Positions 42,570 through 52,073 of a DNA stretch of 64,000 bases are shown here, piece after piece (position 1 is the first letter of the stretch; each line of letters starts with the position of its first letter). The position numbers were made by a program, and so were the translations under genes. Source of the stretch: Deinococcus malanensis (GTDB lineage Bacteria; Deinococcota; Deinococci; Deinococcales; Deinococcaceae); the NCBI RefSeq assembly GCF_014647655.1, contig NZ_BMPP01000014.1, positions 1-64,000 of the forward strand, written 5' to 3'. The notes below the pieces were generated by a model, which saw only the letters and a program-made list of their open reading frames with translations, made no database searches and was not told the origin of the DNA.

Positions 42570-42830
42570 ATGACCATCCAGGCTGTCGAGAAGTCCGTCG
42601 CCGCATACCGCTTCCTAATGCGGTTGTATCCGGCCGAGCACCGCGCCGAGTATGGTCCGCACATGCTCCAGGTATTCCAGGACTGTTGCCGTGACGCGTA
42701 CCGGCGGCGGCAGGAGAAGGGAATCCAAGACCTATGGCTGGGCACCCTGCTTGACCTGGTGAAGAGCGCTGGCCAGACCTTTTCCTGGCTATTTCAGCAC
42801 TCCCCCTGCCCCGCGCCGCGTCCGAGCTGA
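42570..42830 (+). CDS. PadR-associated small protein
   Basis: 86 residues. YRFLMRLYPAEHRAEYGPHM, then F-Q-D-C-C-R-D-A-Y and LWLGTLLDLVKSAGQTF, is a recurrent pattern in proteins encoded directly behind PadR genes (a permease-prefix-like domain, often attached to membrane proteins). No transmembrane part follows here, so it may be truncated or the stand-alone form. Confidence 0.7.
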   Translation: MTIQAVEKSVAAYRFLMRLYPAEHRAEYGPHMLQVFQDCCRDAYRRRQEKGIQDLWLGTLLDLVKSAGQTFSWLFQHSPCPAPRPS

Positions 42831-43029
42831 GCTGTTCGCCAGGGCGCACTCCCAAAACCCGAGGTGGCTGCGCTCACGCCTGATGGCGGTCCCGGTCTCC
42901 GGAAGCAGGCTGCCGGGGACGCAACCCGGCCGGGTGGGGAAGAGCGTGCGATCCGGCAGAAGCGCTGCGTGGCCCGGAACCGTTCTCCAGTGAAGCAGAT
43001 GTCTTGTACTTCTGACCTGAGGGGGACTC

Positions 43030-45315
43030 ATGACTGACTTTCGTTCTCACCGGATTCCGGGTCACCTGCCTCTTCGACCGCATGCCCTGGTCGGTCGTGA
43101 GCCCTTGCTGCTGACCGCAAGCCGCTTGCTGAGAGACCGCCGCGTCCGGCTGCTCACGCTGCGGGGACCGGGCGGCATTGGCAAAACCCGCCTGGCTCTG
43201 GAAATCGCCTACCGGCTGAGCCCGGAATTCGAGCGGGGCGCCGTCTGGGTGAACCTTGCGGAGTTGCGCGACCCTTCGGAGGTGGCGCCCGCCGTCGCCC
43301 AGGCCCTTGGAGTGCCTTCAGAAGATTCCACTGACCTGTTGACCCGGCTGGGGCCGGGCAGCCTGCTGCTGGTGCTCGACAATTTCGAACATCTGGCACC
43401 GGCAGCCTCCGACGTGGCCGCCTTGACGGCCGGCGCGCCGAACCTGCGGGTCCTGGTGACCAGCCGCACGGCCCTGCACGTCCGCGGAGAGCAGGAATTC
43501 CCGGTGGGACCGCTGCCCTTGCCCGCGCCGAACGAACCCTTGCTGGCGAGCCCGGCCGTGCAGCTTTTTGTCACGTGCGCGCAGACGGTTGATCCGCACT
43601 TCTGCCTGACCGCCGCCAATGAGCCCGCGGTGACCCGGATCTGCCGCCTGCTGGACGGCATTCCGCTGGCCCTGGAACTGGCCGCCGCGCGACTGCGTGT
43701 CGTTCCGCCGGACGGACTTCTCAGCTGGCTGGAGCGGCCCCTTGAGGTCCTGGCAGATGGGCCCAGTGACGGTCCCCACCATGGCCACTCGCTCAGGAGC
43801 ACGATCGGCTGGAGCGTTGATCTGCTCACGGCGGAGCAGCGCGAGGTCTTTGCAGCATGTGGCGTCTTTCTGGGCGGGTTCACCCTGCCGGCGCTGGAAG
43901 CCGTGACCGGGAAGGAACGGACGCGCGAGGCCTTGATCGGGCTGGTCGAGCACAGCCTGGTTCAGACCGCCGAGGGTCCCGAACCGCGCTGGCGGCTACT
44001 GGAACCGGTCCGGGAATACGCCGCGGAACTGTTCGGCAGCCTGACAGAGACTGAACGCCTGCGCGAACGGCACGCGCGGTATTACCTGACGCTGGCCGAG
44101 CAGTTTCATCAGACCGCCCCGGCGTATGACGAGGCATGGTCTGGTCGTCTGCGTGCAGACGACGCGAACCTGACGGCGGCCCTGAGATGGGCTGTGGAGG
44201 CGCAGCGGACCCTGCTGGCTCTCCGGTTGGTGCGGGCCTTGGGACCGTACTGGGACCACGACGCGACGCAGAAGCACCATGAGTGGCTGGGTCAGGTCCT
44301 GGCCCTGCCGGACGTGTCGGATGAACCGGCGCTGCTGGCGGACGCCCTGTGCGCTCTGGGGGTGACCAGCCGCAACCTACAGCAGTACGGGGAGGCCCGG
44401 CAGGCCCTCCAGCAGGCCGGAGACCTGTACCGGCAACTGGACGATGCCGCCGGTGAAGCCAACGTCCTGCTGATTCTCGCTTCGGTGTACTCAGGGGCAG
44501 GAGAACATGAACCGGCCCTGGAGCTGTTCAGGCGGGTTGAGGTCATCTTCCAGGGTATGAACCACAAGCGGCGTCTCAGTGAAGTGGCCAACAACCTGGG
44601 CGTGACCTACTTGCGTCTCGGTCAGCTCCCGGACGCCTTCCGCTGTTTCGAGCGGACGGAGGCGTTGAGCAGCGAGCTGAACAGTGAGGAGGGTCTGGCC
44701 TTCGCCAGAGGCCTTTTGAGCTGGTCGGCGTACCTCCAGGGCCACAAACACATCGCGCTGCCCCTGGCGCTATTGGCCTGGGAGCACATGCTGCGGGTGC
44801 CGAACGCCCTGCTGCGGTACGTGCTGCTGCATCAAATGGCCTTCCACGCGCGGGATGCCGGGCAGCTGGATCTGGCGGCCCGGATGGTCGGGTGTAGTGA
44901 CGCGATGCGGATCAGCACAGGGGAGCCGTGGGACGTGTGTTTCGCCCCGTTCGTGAAGACGCTGGACGCCGCCTTACGGACGGCGATGGGGGAGCGGTAC
45001 CTGGAATGCCGCACTGAAGGAAGCACGTTGCGACTCGAGGATCTGGCGCCCGAGGTGGAGGCGATGCTTGGTCACGTGCTGCACGCTTCTCCGGCGCCTG
45101 AGCCCCTCCACCCGTTGACCGGACGGGAGCTGGACGTCCTCAGACTGCTCGTGCGGGGCATCCCAGACAAACGAATCGCGCAGCACCTGGACATCAGTGC
45201 AGCTACGGTGAGTAAACACGTCTCGAGCATGTTGGGCAAGCTCGGGGTGCACAACCGGGTGGAACTTGCCCGCTGGGCCCTGGAGCATGGGCTGAGTGGG
45301 TCGTCAGCCTCTTGA
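43030..45315 (+). CDS. NB-ARC/TPR LuxR-family regulator (second copy)
   Basis: 761 residues from ATG 43030, with GAGGGGG 4 nt upstream, nearly the same leader as the first copy. P-loop GPGGIGKTRLALEIA, Walker B LLLVLDNFEHL, GIPLALELAAARL, TPR-type helices at about 420-600, and the GerE helix-turn-helix LTGRELDVLRLLVRGIPDKR with T-V-S-K-H-V-S-S-M-L-G-K-L-G-V. Likely a signal-dependent activator. The two regulators bracket the rhodanese and PadR units, but the sequence does not show which genes they control. Confidence 0.9.
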   Translation: MTDFRSHRIPGHLPLRPHALVGREPLLLTASRLLRDRRVRLLTLRGPGGIGKTRLALEIAYRLSPEFERGAVWVNLAELRDPSEVAPAVAQALGVPSEDSTDLLTRLGPGSLLLVLDNFEHLAPAASDVAALTAGAPNLRVLVTSRTALHVRGEQEFPVGPLPLPAPNEPLLASPAVQLFVTCAQTVDPHFCLTAANEPAVTRICRLLDGIPLALELAAARLRVVPPDGLLSWLERPLEVLADGPSDGPHHGHSLRSTIGWSVDLLTAEQREVFAACGVFLGGFTLPALEAVTGKERTREALIGLVEHSLVQTAEGPEPRWRLLEPVREYAAELFGSLTETERLRERHARYYLTLAEQFHQTAPAYDEAWSGRLRADDANLTAALRWAVEAQRTLLALRLVRALGPYWDHDATQKHHEWLGQVLALPDVSDEPALLADALCALGVTSRNLQQYGEARQALQQAGDLYRQLDDAAGEANVLLILASVYSGAGEHEPALELFRRVEVIFQGMNHKRRLSEVANNLGVTYLRLGQLPDAFRCFERTEALSSELNSEEGLAFARGLLSWSAYLQGHKHIALPLALLAWEHMLRVPNALLRYVLLHQMAFHARDAGQLDLAARMVGCSDAMRISTGEPWDVCFAPFVKTLDAALRTAMGERYLECRTEGSTLRLEDLAPEVEAMLGHVLHASPAPEPLHPLTGRELDVLRLLVRGIPDKRIAQHLDISAATVSKHVSSMLGKLGVHNRVELARWALEHGLSGSSAS

Positions 45316-45852
45316 GGAGGATGGAGAGTCCTGAAACGGCCTGTTCACGGCCAGGAGAGTCGCAGGCAGGACCTCCTGGCTCCTCTCCCTATGTCCATCT
45401 GCTGGTGGATGAAGCGTGGTGAGGAGCGTAGGGGTGCAGCCTGGCCAACTCGTGCTCACGGCAGTCATGGGCCGAGCCGTGGTGAACAGAGGTTCGTATG
45501 GCATCACGAGACGCTCTGGAAACGCCTGACTCCTGCCCCTGGTCATGGTGGAGCGCGGCACCTCACTGGAGGGACGCGGCGGTCAATGGCACTTCTGGGG
45601 CTGATGCTCGCCCCTGTGTCCGGTCCGTCCCTGTGAACCAGCACCTTTCCTGGTGGCCACGCGTTGAGCTGCGGTGAAGGCCTGGCCGTGCCCCCCAGTT
45701 TTACCAGGGTGGATTATCAGCTACCCCCCGAGTTCTGGTGATGCTGAGAAGCCTGAACAAGTCTTAACGTGAGGCATCGAGCCAGACCGGCATTCCCTGA
45801 CTGGCACGATGCCGCCCTCCACCTGCCGCCTTTCCTGCACAAGGAGTGTCTT
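45316..45852. other. Intergenic, no gene seen
   Basis: About 540 bases with several short open frames of no recognisable family. CACAAGGAG near the end is the ribosome site for the next gene. Confidence 0.5.
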
Positions 45853-46050
45853 ATGCGCATTGAATTCGATCCGACTCTGAATGGCGGCCTGGACAAACTG
45901 CACCGCTACCACCAGGAAGCTGTGGTACATGCGGCGCACCGTCAGGCGGTGGAGGGACAGGACGCGGGAACACGGGCGTGGTGGAGCACAGCCGTACGCC
46001 AGATGCGTCAGCTGTTCCGCCGGCCGGCGGTCCCTGCCACCCGCCATTGA
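45853..46050 (+). CDS. Small hypothetical protein
   Basis: 65 residues from ATG 45853, with AAGGAG 6 nt upstream. The sequence is helical and basic at the end (LDKLHRYHQEAVVHAAHRQA; STAVRQMRQLFRRP). It has no recognised family or membrane segment. Confidence 0.55.
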   Translation: MRIEFDPTLNGGLDKLHRYHQEAVVHAAHRQAVEGQDAGTRAWWSTAVRQMRQLFRRPAVPATRH

Positions 46051-46181
46051 CGCGGCGGTTCCCGCCTGGAAGTCAGTACTCACGCTCCGCAGTGGAGGTG
46101 CCCTGCCCCAGATGACGCCCAACTCCTCCAGCATCTTCACTCAGTTCCCGCCGCTCTCCAGTTCCCAAAAGGACGATTGCT

Positions 46182-46580
46182 ATGCAGAACCGTAAGTCCA
46201 TGAAAGCCACCATGATTGCCAGCCTGTTCGTCGCGGCACTGTCTGCTCCTGCTTCGGCGTCGTGGGTGTACTTCCACAACGATTCCGGCGCCAGCGGCCC
46301 AGTGGACGTGTGGGTCAACGGTGTGCTGATGTTCACCAATATCCCGCCGGATAATCACATGATGTTTCCCAAGACCATGCCGGCCGGGATGCATGAAGTC
46401 GTGGTGACGCCGCACAAGGTGGCCTCCAGCGTGAAGACCCTGGCACGGAAGACGGTGGAAGTGCAGTACGCCGACGCGTACACCCTGAAGCTGGGCATGA
46501 ACGACGGGACGTTCAATCCCACCAACGTGGCGATCAATCTGGATATTCGCAGCCATCATTTTGGAGATTCGCTGCGCTGA
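46182..46580 (+). CDS. Small secreted protein, DUF4397-like
   Basis: 132 residues with a signal peptide (MIASLFVAALSAPASASW). The mature domain begins VYFHNDSGASGPVDVWVNGV and continues with MPAGMHEVVVTPHKV, an Ig-like pattern resembling DUF4397 surface proteins. AAAAGGACG precedes the ATG. Function is unknown, presumably in the cell envelope. Confidence 0.6.
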   Translation: MQNRKSMKATMIASLFVAALSAPASASWVYFHNDSGASGPVDVWVNGVLMFTNIPPDNHMMFPKTMPAGMHEVVVTPHKVASSVKTLARKTVEVQYADAYTLKLGMNDGTFNPTNVAINLDIRSHHFGDSLR

Positions 46581-46782
46581 AGAGGACGTGGAGGGGGCAC
46601 TCGCAGGATGGCGGCTCCCTCCACAGCTCTTGAGGTTGAAGGCGAGGATCAGGTCCTCATGCGGACGACGCGGCACGCGATGTAGTCAGTGGGCGTGCAG
46701 TGCACCTCCTGAAACCCCAGGCCACCCGCAGGCCGGGATTGAATGTGGCTCAGATCAGGGAACCCAGTGGTCGTATTGATAT

Positions 46783-47400
46783 TCAGGGCGCCAGGGCAGC
46801 AGGCAGCACCTCCCCGCGCGTGACGCAGCGGTCGAATTCCGCCCGGTCACCCAGCAGCAGTGCGCTCAACGCAGCGCAGCCCGCGGCCTCATCGTCAGGC
46901 AGACTCCCCCCCACGCACATCAGGTTCGCTCCGTCAGGCTGCAGCACGAGCATTCCTGGCCAGCTCGGATCCGTCCACAATTCCAGAGGCACCGGTCCGG
47001 CGGTAGTATCTACCTCGAGTCCGATGACCTGCTCGAAGCACCATTCGGAGGGCATCTGAAAGTGCGTGAGCCGTCCCCGGAGCTGCCCGACCTGCCCTGA
47101 CCAGGAGGGCTGCCGGACCAGATACGCGAGCATGTGCGCCATCACTTTGACCGCCAGTCCCTCGTCGTAACAAGGCTCGGGCCGCAGGCGCCCATAGAGG
47201 CGTGGCCGGTCCAAGAGCGTCGCTCTGGCGGACAGGACCTCGGGGAGTCCCAGCAGCACCGCGGGATCATGAACCGCGAGGAGCTCGGTGGGCAGGACCA
47301 CGGCCCGGACATGTCCTTGAGGAAGGGGAATCACCACGTCGGCGCGGTCAAAGACGTCGGCAAGGGTGCTGATGGGAGGAGTTGGGGGCGGGTTGATCAC
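46783..47400 (-). CDS. Hypothetical protein, leaderless start
   Basis: 205 residues from GTG 47400; the -10 box TACGCT ends 6 nt upstream and there is no Shine-Dalgarno sequence. Features include VVIPLPQGHVRAVVLPTELL, PEPCYDEGLAVKVMAHMLAY and a C-terminal Ala-rich helix. No family was recognised. A longer frame upstream would place the promoter inside coding sequence and is not favoured. Confidence 0.6.
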   Translation of the reverse strand: MINPPPTPPISTLADVFDRADVVIPLPQGHVRAVVLPTELLAVHDPAVLLGLPEVLSARATLLDRPRLYGRLRPEPCYDEGLAVKVMAHMLAYLVRQPSWSGQVGQLRGRLTHFQMPSEWCFEQVIGLEVDTTAGPVPLELWTDPSWPGMLVLQPDGANLMCVGGSLPDDEAAGCAALSALLLGDRAEFDRCVTRGEVLPAALAP

Positions 47401-47765
47401 CCCTTCAGCGTAGGCGCGATTTCGGAAACCGGCAGAGAAAATTGCATGAGAGCCGTCCGCTCTCATAAATGGTTTCTCGCTCGGGTTGCTGGCGCGAACC
47501 AGCACAGTCCAGGCCGCCGGCCCAGCTCTCCTCGCCCGTAGGCTGCTCAGCCTGTGGACGACCTCCCCTCCCCCTGTGATCCTTCCCCTCGCTGCCAGTT
47601 CTGAAACCGCCTGCTGTGCCGGTCTCGTCTGGCAAGCCTGGGCTCAAGCAATGCGCGGATCCTGTCTGGCTGAGCCGCACCCCCGTCTCTTACAAAAGCT
47701 GATGCGCTGGTTCCTCCTTGACCTGCGATGCCTGGCACCCACGTCCTGGCGCCACTCCGGCCACT
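47401..47765. other. Intergenic, no gene seen
   Basis: About 365 bases between two minus-strand genes. No convincing gene or hairpin was found. Confidence 0.4.
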
Positions 47766-48374
47766 TCAGAAAGCGCGGCGGTAAAGGCCTTGGAAGGTCA
47801 CATTCATCCCGCCGCACCCACCGTTGTCGTCAACGAGAAGCGCGGCGCCGAGGTTCAGCACGGTCAGGCGGCAGGAGTCGCCGGGAGAGACGCTGGCGTA
47901 CACCCAGGCTGGGCCACGCCGAATCAGCGTTCCCTCGAGGGAGCCGACATTGACGCTGCCGCTGGGTGTGTGCCAAACCGCGTCGCCTGTCAACTTCAGC
48001 CCATTGCCGATGACCAGGCCAGCGTCCTCATCGCGGATCCAGGCCCCACGAGCAGGAGGAATAGCCGGCACAGCCGTCGCCTGCGCGTCATTCAGGAACC
48101 CACTGACCTTCCGCGAGGCGCCGAAGAAATAACTGCACCGGCGCCCGTTGACGGCACGCCCCTGGACGACCCGGTCACCACGAACCACATAGGGTCCCCG
48201 GGCAGTTCCCTGGGCATCCCGGAACAGCGCGCGGTCCACAGTCACCACCGCGACTCGCAGGACGCTGAAATCCTGAAGCCGGTAGTTGTCACAGGTCGCG
48301 TCCTGCGCCGCTGCACCACTGAATGTCGCACCAACTGCGCTCAAAAGAACCGCATTCCAGCTCACCTTGGCCAT
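47766..48374 (-). CDS. Secreted hypothetical protein
   Basis: 202 residues with a signal peptide (NAVLLSAVGATFSGAAAQ). The mature part has several Cys (C-D-N-Y, RRCSYF, DSCRL, GGCGG) that may form disulfides. The -10 box TAGTGT (48381-48386) ends 6 nt before the ATG, with no ribosome site, so initiation is probably leaderless. The family was not recognised. Confidence 0.65.
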   Translation of the reverse strand: MAKVSWNAVLLSAVGATFSGAAAQDATCDNYRLQDFSVLRVAVVTVDRALFRDAQGTARGPYVVRGDRVVQGRAVNGRRCSYFFGASRKVSGFLNDAQATAVPAIPPARGAWIRDEDAGLVIGNGLKLTGDAVWHTPSGSVNVGSLEGTLIRRGPAWVYASVSPGDSCRLTVLNLGAALLVDDNGGCGGMNVTFQGLYRRAF

Positions 48375-48529
48375 ACCACCACACTACCCACCAGCTTCCC
48401 GCCCGGAGCCGCAGAAGGGTTCGCTGGCCTGAGCGATGTGTAGCGCGGCGCATTGAGCGCCGGGTGGCACGCGGTGCAGGCCCCGAGCGTGGACGCTGAA
48501 GCTGCACCGCCACCAGGAGCGGACGCCGA

Positions 48530-48555
48530 GCGCCCCTCAGGCCACTGAGGGGCGC
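48530..48555. terminator. 11-bp perfect hairpin
   Basis: GCGCCCCTCAG (48530-48540), loop GCCA, CTGAGGGGCGC (48545-48555). No T tract follows; it may separate the flanking divergent transcripts. Confidence 0.45.
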
Positions 48556-48632
48556 CCATCCCCTTCACCCTCGCGCTCGTTCTTTCGCTGCTCGTATGGT
48601 GGGCGTGTACGAACAGGTACGCAATACACAGG

Positions 48633-48791
48633 GTGTTCACGCCACCGGGCAACCTTATCTTCGCGGCATCCTTGAGGCCTGCCACCTTCACCGCTGCCCT
48701 CAGTGCCACCGCCAACGCCACCATCCACACCATCGCCATCCTAACCAGTGGCCCCCTCACCGTCACCCAGGGCGCTGATGGCCCCCCATGA
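48633..48791 (+). CDS. Short hydrophobic protein
   Basis: 52 residues from GTG 48633 (VFTPPGNLIFAASLRPATFT, then a hydrophobic stretch NATIHTIAILTSGPL). Its TGA overlaps the ATG of the next membrane protein as ATGA. The coupling supports a real gene; the family is unknown. A decayed 5' portion of one larger membrane protein is an alternative explanation. Confidence 0.4.
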   Translation: MFTPPGNLIFAASLRPATFTAALSATANATIHTIAILTSGPLTVTQGADGPP

Positions 48792-49057
48792 CCCTCACCC
48801 TCCTCCCCGTGCTGATCGCAAGCCTCCTTTCCCCCTTCTCCGCCCTGCTTGGCCTGCTGGTCCTGCGCCGCTTCACCCGCCACGCCTGGCCGGCCATCTT
48901 CACCGTTACCCTGCTGTCCATCGCTGGCCCCCTCGGGCAGAGCGGGACCGCTGAGAAGATCGCCCTGGCCCTGATGCACCTGGTCGTCAGCGGCGCCACC
49001 ATATGGTTCCTCAGCCGCAGCCAACCCCGCCGGACCCCGCCCGCCCTGATCGCCTGA
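48788..49057 (+). CDS. Small membrane protein
   Basis: 89 residues with two or three hydrophobic segments (LLPVLIASLLSPFSALLGLL; WPAIFTVTLLSIAGPLG; IALALMHLVVSGATIWFL). No recognised family, though the size and layout resemble DUF6069-type proteins. It overlaps the preceding short gene by 4 nt. Confidence 0.55.
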   Translation: MTLTLLPVLIASLLSPFSALLGLLVLRRFTRHAWPAIFTVTLLSIAGPLGQSGTAEKIALALMHLVVSGATIWFLSRSQPRRTPPALIA

Positions 49058-49173
49058 CGTCCCGAGGTCCACCATTTCCAGCGCGTTCGAACTGATGTGA
49101 CTGATAGGCCCCTTAGCACGCGGACCACGGGACAAGTACCGTAGAGGAGAACCGCTGGAGTGAACCCTTGAGA

Positions 49174-49608
49174 ATGCCCAAGCTGGGAACGACGCCGCGC
49201 CTGAAGCTCCGACCTCTGCAAGCCGAGGAAAACCGCCGGGCTGGCCTGTCCCCCCCTGCCCACGAAGACGCCCGCCCCGCTGAACTACACCGCTTCGGCA
49301 TTCTCGATACCCTTCCTGCGCCGCAGTTCGACCGCATTGTCGCGCTTGCCGCCCGGTACCTGGACATGCCAATGGCCGCTGTGACCTTCGTGGACCAGGA
49401 CCGTCAGTGGTTCAAAGCGCGCCTGGGCCTGACCGTCACCGAAACGCTCAAAAGTGAGTCCATCTGCGCGATCGCGATTCAGCAGGACCGCGTGCTGGTG
49501 ATCCCGGACGCCCGCAAAGACCCGCGAGTGAACGGCATGAACTGCTTCAGTGTGGACCAGGCGGTCGGCTTTTACGCGGGTGCCCCGCTGCGCACGGCCA
49601 GCTCTTAG
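49174..49608 (+). pseudogene. GAF-domain sensor, truncated
   Basis: 144 codons from ATG 49174. ELHRFGILDTLPAPQFDRIV, FVDQDRQWFKARLGL and SICAIAIQQDRVLVIPDARK follow the GAF domains that begin many Deinococcus kinases and diguanylate cyclases. The frame stops just after YAGAPLRT, before the GTLCV strand that completes the GAF fold, and no output domain remains. It is a decayed sensor. Confidence 0.75.
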
Positions 49609-49678
49609 ACCAGCCAGAATGCCTCCTGGTTGAATTCCTACGTGGAATCTTCAGGTTTGGCAGGACTGATTTCGGGTT

Positions 49679-50608
49679 TCAATCCACGCGGGTACAGAAC
49701 TGCGCTTTGTACCGGTCGGCAGGCTGGTGCACCTCGACCAGCGCCAGGCGGCGGTCGGTGGTAGGAATGGTCCGGAAGAGGTACAGACGCGACCCCGGGT
49801 CACTGATCAGGTCCACGTCGCCGTTCGCGAGGATTTTGTAGGTGCCCTTGTACCCCTTCTGGTTGACGTACCTCTCGCCGAAGGTCAGGTCACCCCAGGT
49901 GCCGTTTGCGTACAGGCGGTATTTGGAGGCATTGGCGTAACTGCGCATCTGTGCTTTGGCCGGATCGACCGGAGCCTGCGATACCGGGCCAGCCACCGAC
50001 AGCTCCGGTGCGCCGCCGCTCAGGCACACGTAGTCCCCAGCCAGGGCCGTGCCGGTGGTGCGCTGGGCGGCGGGAGTCGGCGCGGCCCTGGCCGGGGCAG
50101 GCCCGTCTGGAGCAGGTCTGACTGGTGCAGGTGCGGCCGGCCGGATCGGGGCGGGCGCTGTCTTCGCCTGTGCCACCTTCGCCTGCGCCGCCTTGAGCTG
50201 GCACCAGCCGAGCACCACGCTTTCGGCGTCCCCGTACAGCATGCCGACATACCGGTTGGCTTTCTCGGTCAGCAGGAACGACAGGGCGTAACTTTCCTCG
50301 TTTTCCTCCTCCCCAAGTTCCTTGAACGTCATGCCCCGTGCCTTGAACTGTCCGGCAAGGTCCCCACCTATCTGTTCGGCCAACTCCGGATCGTCCCAGA
50401 CCAGGTACTCGCTCACCTGACACCCGCTGCCCTGCTCTGTGGCCAGGCCATTCAGAAGCTGGCCGAATTGCCGTGTGGCAGCGGCATCGGTCACCCGGAC
50501 CGCGCCTTTGGTCAGGGGAACGCGGGTCAGGCTGGAGGTGCTCGCGGGGCCCTGCTGCGCGAGGGCGGTGCATAGGAAGAGCGGCAGGACCGTCAGGTTT
50601 CGTTTCAT
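49679..50608 (-). CDS. Secreted hypothetical protein with Pro/Ala linker
   Basis: 309 residues with a signal peptide (NLTVLPLFLCTALAQQGP). Residues about 30-140 form one part (LNGLATEQGSGCQVSEYLVW); an Ala/Pro-rich linker spans about 145-195; the C-terminal domain begins GDYVCLSGGAPELS and has NGTWGDLTFG and Y-K-I-L-A-N-G-D-V-D. The last part resembles short repeat-like beta domains of Deinococcus surface proteins, but the family was not identified. AAGGT precedes the ATG. Confidence 0.65.
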   Translation of the reverse strand: MKRNLTVLPLFLCTALAQQGPASTSSLTRVPLTKGAVRVTDAAATRQFGQLLNGLATEQGSGCQVSEYLVWDDPELAEQIGGDLAGQFKARGMTFKELGEEENEESYALSFLLTEKANRYVGMLYGDAESVVLGWCQLKAAQAKVAQAKTAPAPIRPAAPAPVRPAPDGPAPARAAPTPAAQRTTGTALAGDYVCLSGGAPELSVAGPVSQAPVDPAKAQMRSYANASKYRLYANGTWGDLTFGERYVNQKGYKGTYKILANGDVDLISDPGSRLYLFRTIPTTDRRLALVEVHQPADRYKAQFCTRVD

Positions 50609-50732
50609 GGGTGACCTTCCATGGAGAGAGTTGCCGCACTGTACGGGCCGGACGCTTACAGCTTTCCTTCAGAAGTGCACACCGGGTCACTGCCGGTCCT
50701 GACCAGACGCGGCCGTGGGTTCAAGACGGGCG

Positions 50733-51428
50733 TCAACCCCAGTGCTGCCTGATCAGCTGGGCTGCCCCCTGGCGTATGGCGTCCCCATGACCGAACGTCG
50801 CCACCTCGAACTCCAGCGCCGCCAGGGCCCGCTGGGTCGCACGCCCGAGTTCCAGGTCCTCGAACAGGATCGGATCGTGCAGTCCCTGCGTGTTCCCCAT
50901 CGCATCCGCCGCGAACAGCACGCCACCATGCTTTGGCCACCACAACGCCACCTGACCGGCCGAATGCCCAGGCGCCGCCACAACCGTCAGGCCGCCTGCA
51001 AAGGGAAGCGTTTCGCCTGGCGTCAGATGTTCGTCCACCTGGGCGGTGTGCGGAAACGATTGTGGGGCGGCCACCACCCGTTCAAAGATCGCCTCCAGGC
51101 CAGGCGCCGCCGTCATGGGCCGCTCCCGCCAGCGGCCTTCCTGCACCAGCACCGCGTCAAGGGGGTGCATGTACACTCTCGCCCCAGTAACCACCTTGAG
51201 GGCCGCGAGACTGCCGGAGTGATCCGGATGAAAGTGCGTCACGATGATGTGGTGCACGTCGGTCGGGGTGTGGCCCAAAGTCCGCACGGCGTTCAGAATG
51301 ACGTCTTCGCTTCCGGCGACGCCCGTGTCGATCAGCACGAGTGAGCTGTCGTGTTCAAGGAGAAAGACGTTGACGATGCCGAGGGACAGTTGGTGAAGTC
51401 CCGGGACGAGGCGCAACAGGGCATTCAT
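50733..51428 (-). CDS. Metallo-beta-lactamase-fold hydrolase
   Basis: 231 residues from ATG 51428, with GGAGG 5 nt upstream. The metal-binding H-x-H-x-D-H motif is THFHPDHSG at about residue 64, followed by the second His in VVAAPGHSAGQV and Asp in LFAADAMGN. The last His is in ATFGHGDAI. It should hydrolyse a thioester, lactone or phosphodiester using two zinc ions. There is no partner gene to indicate the substrate. Confidence 0.88.
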   Translation of the reverse strand: MNALLRLVPGLHQLSLGIVNVFLLEHDSSLVLIDTGVAGSEDVILNAVRTLGHTPTDVHHIIVTHFHPDHSGSLAALKVVTGARVYMHPLDAVLVQEGRWRERPMTAAPGLEAIFERVVAAPQSFPHTAQVDEHLTPGETLPFAGGLTVVAAPGHSAGQVALWWPKHGGVLFAADAMGNTQGLHDPILFEDLELGRATQRALAALEFEVATFGHGDAIRQGAAQLIRQHWG

Positions 51429-51653
51429 TTCGACCTCCGGAAAGTCGTGATGGTTGCTTTTGAAGCGTACCAAAAGCACTCCCTCTTTCTCTCCAACCCG
51501 GTCCACGGGGGGCCGGGCAGCAGGAGGGGAGGGGGCGCGGCGCGAGGAAACGCAGCTCAATTAACAGCTACCCTCCCCAGCCCGGATAACACCTGAACGC
51601 CGTGACATGCAGTGCGGACATCAACTCCTCACGGTACGGTACAGACTGTGGGT

Positions 51654-51869
51654 TTACGGCGTGGTATCCAACGCTGTGATGGGTACCGCTTGATCCCGCG
51701 CGTAAAGGGCGCAGACCCCATTGGTGTCCGGGGGGCGGGTGTACTCCAGGAGGGCGACGGGGGTAGACGCACCGGGTTTGAGCCCAAGGGCTTTGAGTTC
51801 ATCGGCGGTGGCGAGGGTCTCCGGGTAGAGCTGGCGGTATTTGGGGACGGGGGTGAAGCGTTTCGGCAT
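51654..51869 (-). CDS. Small protein, homologue of 36058-36312
   Basis: 71 residues: MPKRFTPVPKYRQLYPETLA, then ADELKALGLKPGASTPVALL and G-V-C-A-L-Y-A-R-D-Q-A-V-P-I. The central part matches the protein at 36058-36312, giving two members of an undescribed small family 15 kb apart. AGGAAC lies near the ATG. The size and the PGAS turn suggest a compact cytoplasmic or secreted-by-nonclassical-route protein; no function is proposed. Confidence 0.55.
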   Translation of the reverse strand: MPKRFTPVPKYRQLYPETLATADELKALGLKPGASTPVALLEYTRPPDTNGVCALYARDQAVPITALDTTP

Positions 51870-51995
51870 GGGCTGTTCCTGCGCATGGTGGTAAGAGGAA
51901 TCGACCGTGTGAGCCGGAGTGGAGCAGGGTGGTACTCCTTCCAGACTACTGTGCTTTCCGGTGTGGATTCCACGGAATATTATTCATTGGTGTGA

Positions 51996-52073
51996 TGCGG
52001 CGATATATACAAGAACGGCCTGAACATGGCGCCGAATCAGGCCACATCGGGTGTTCGGGTGAGACACCTACAC
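51996..52073. other. Intergenic, no gene seen
   Basis: Short spacer with no assigned signals next to the PxKF fragment. Confidence 0.3.
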
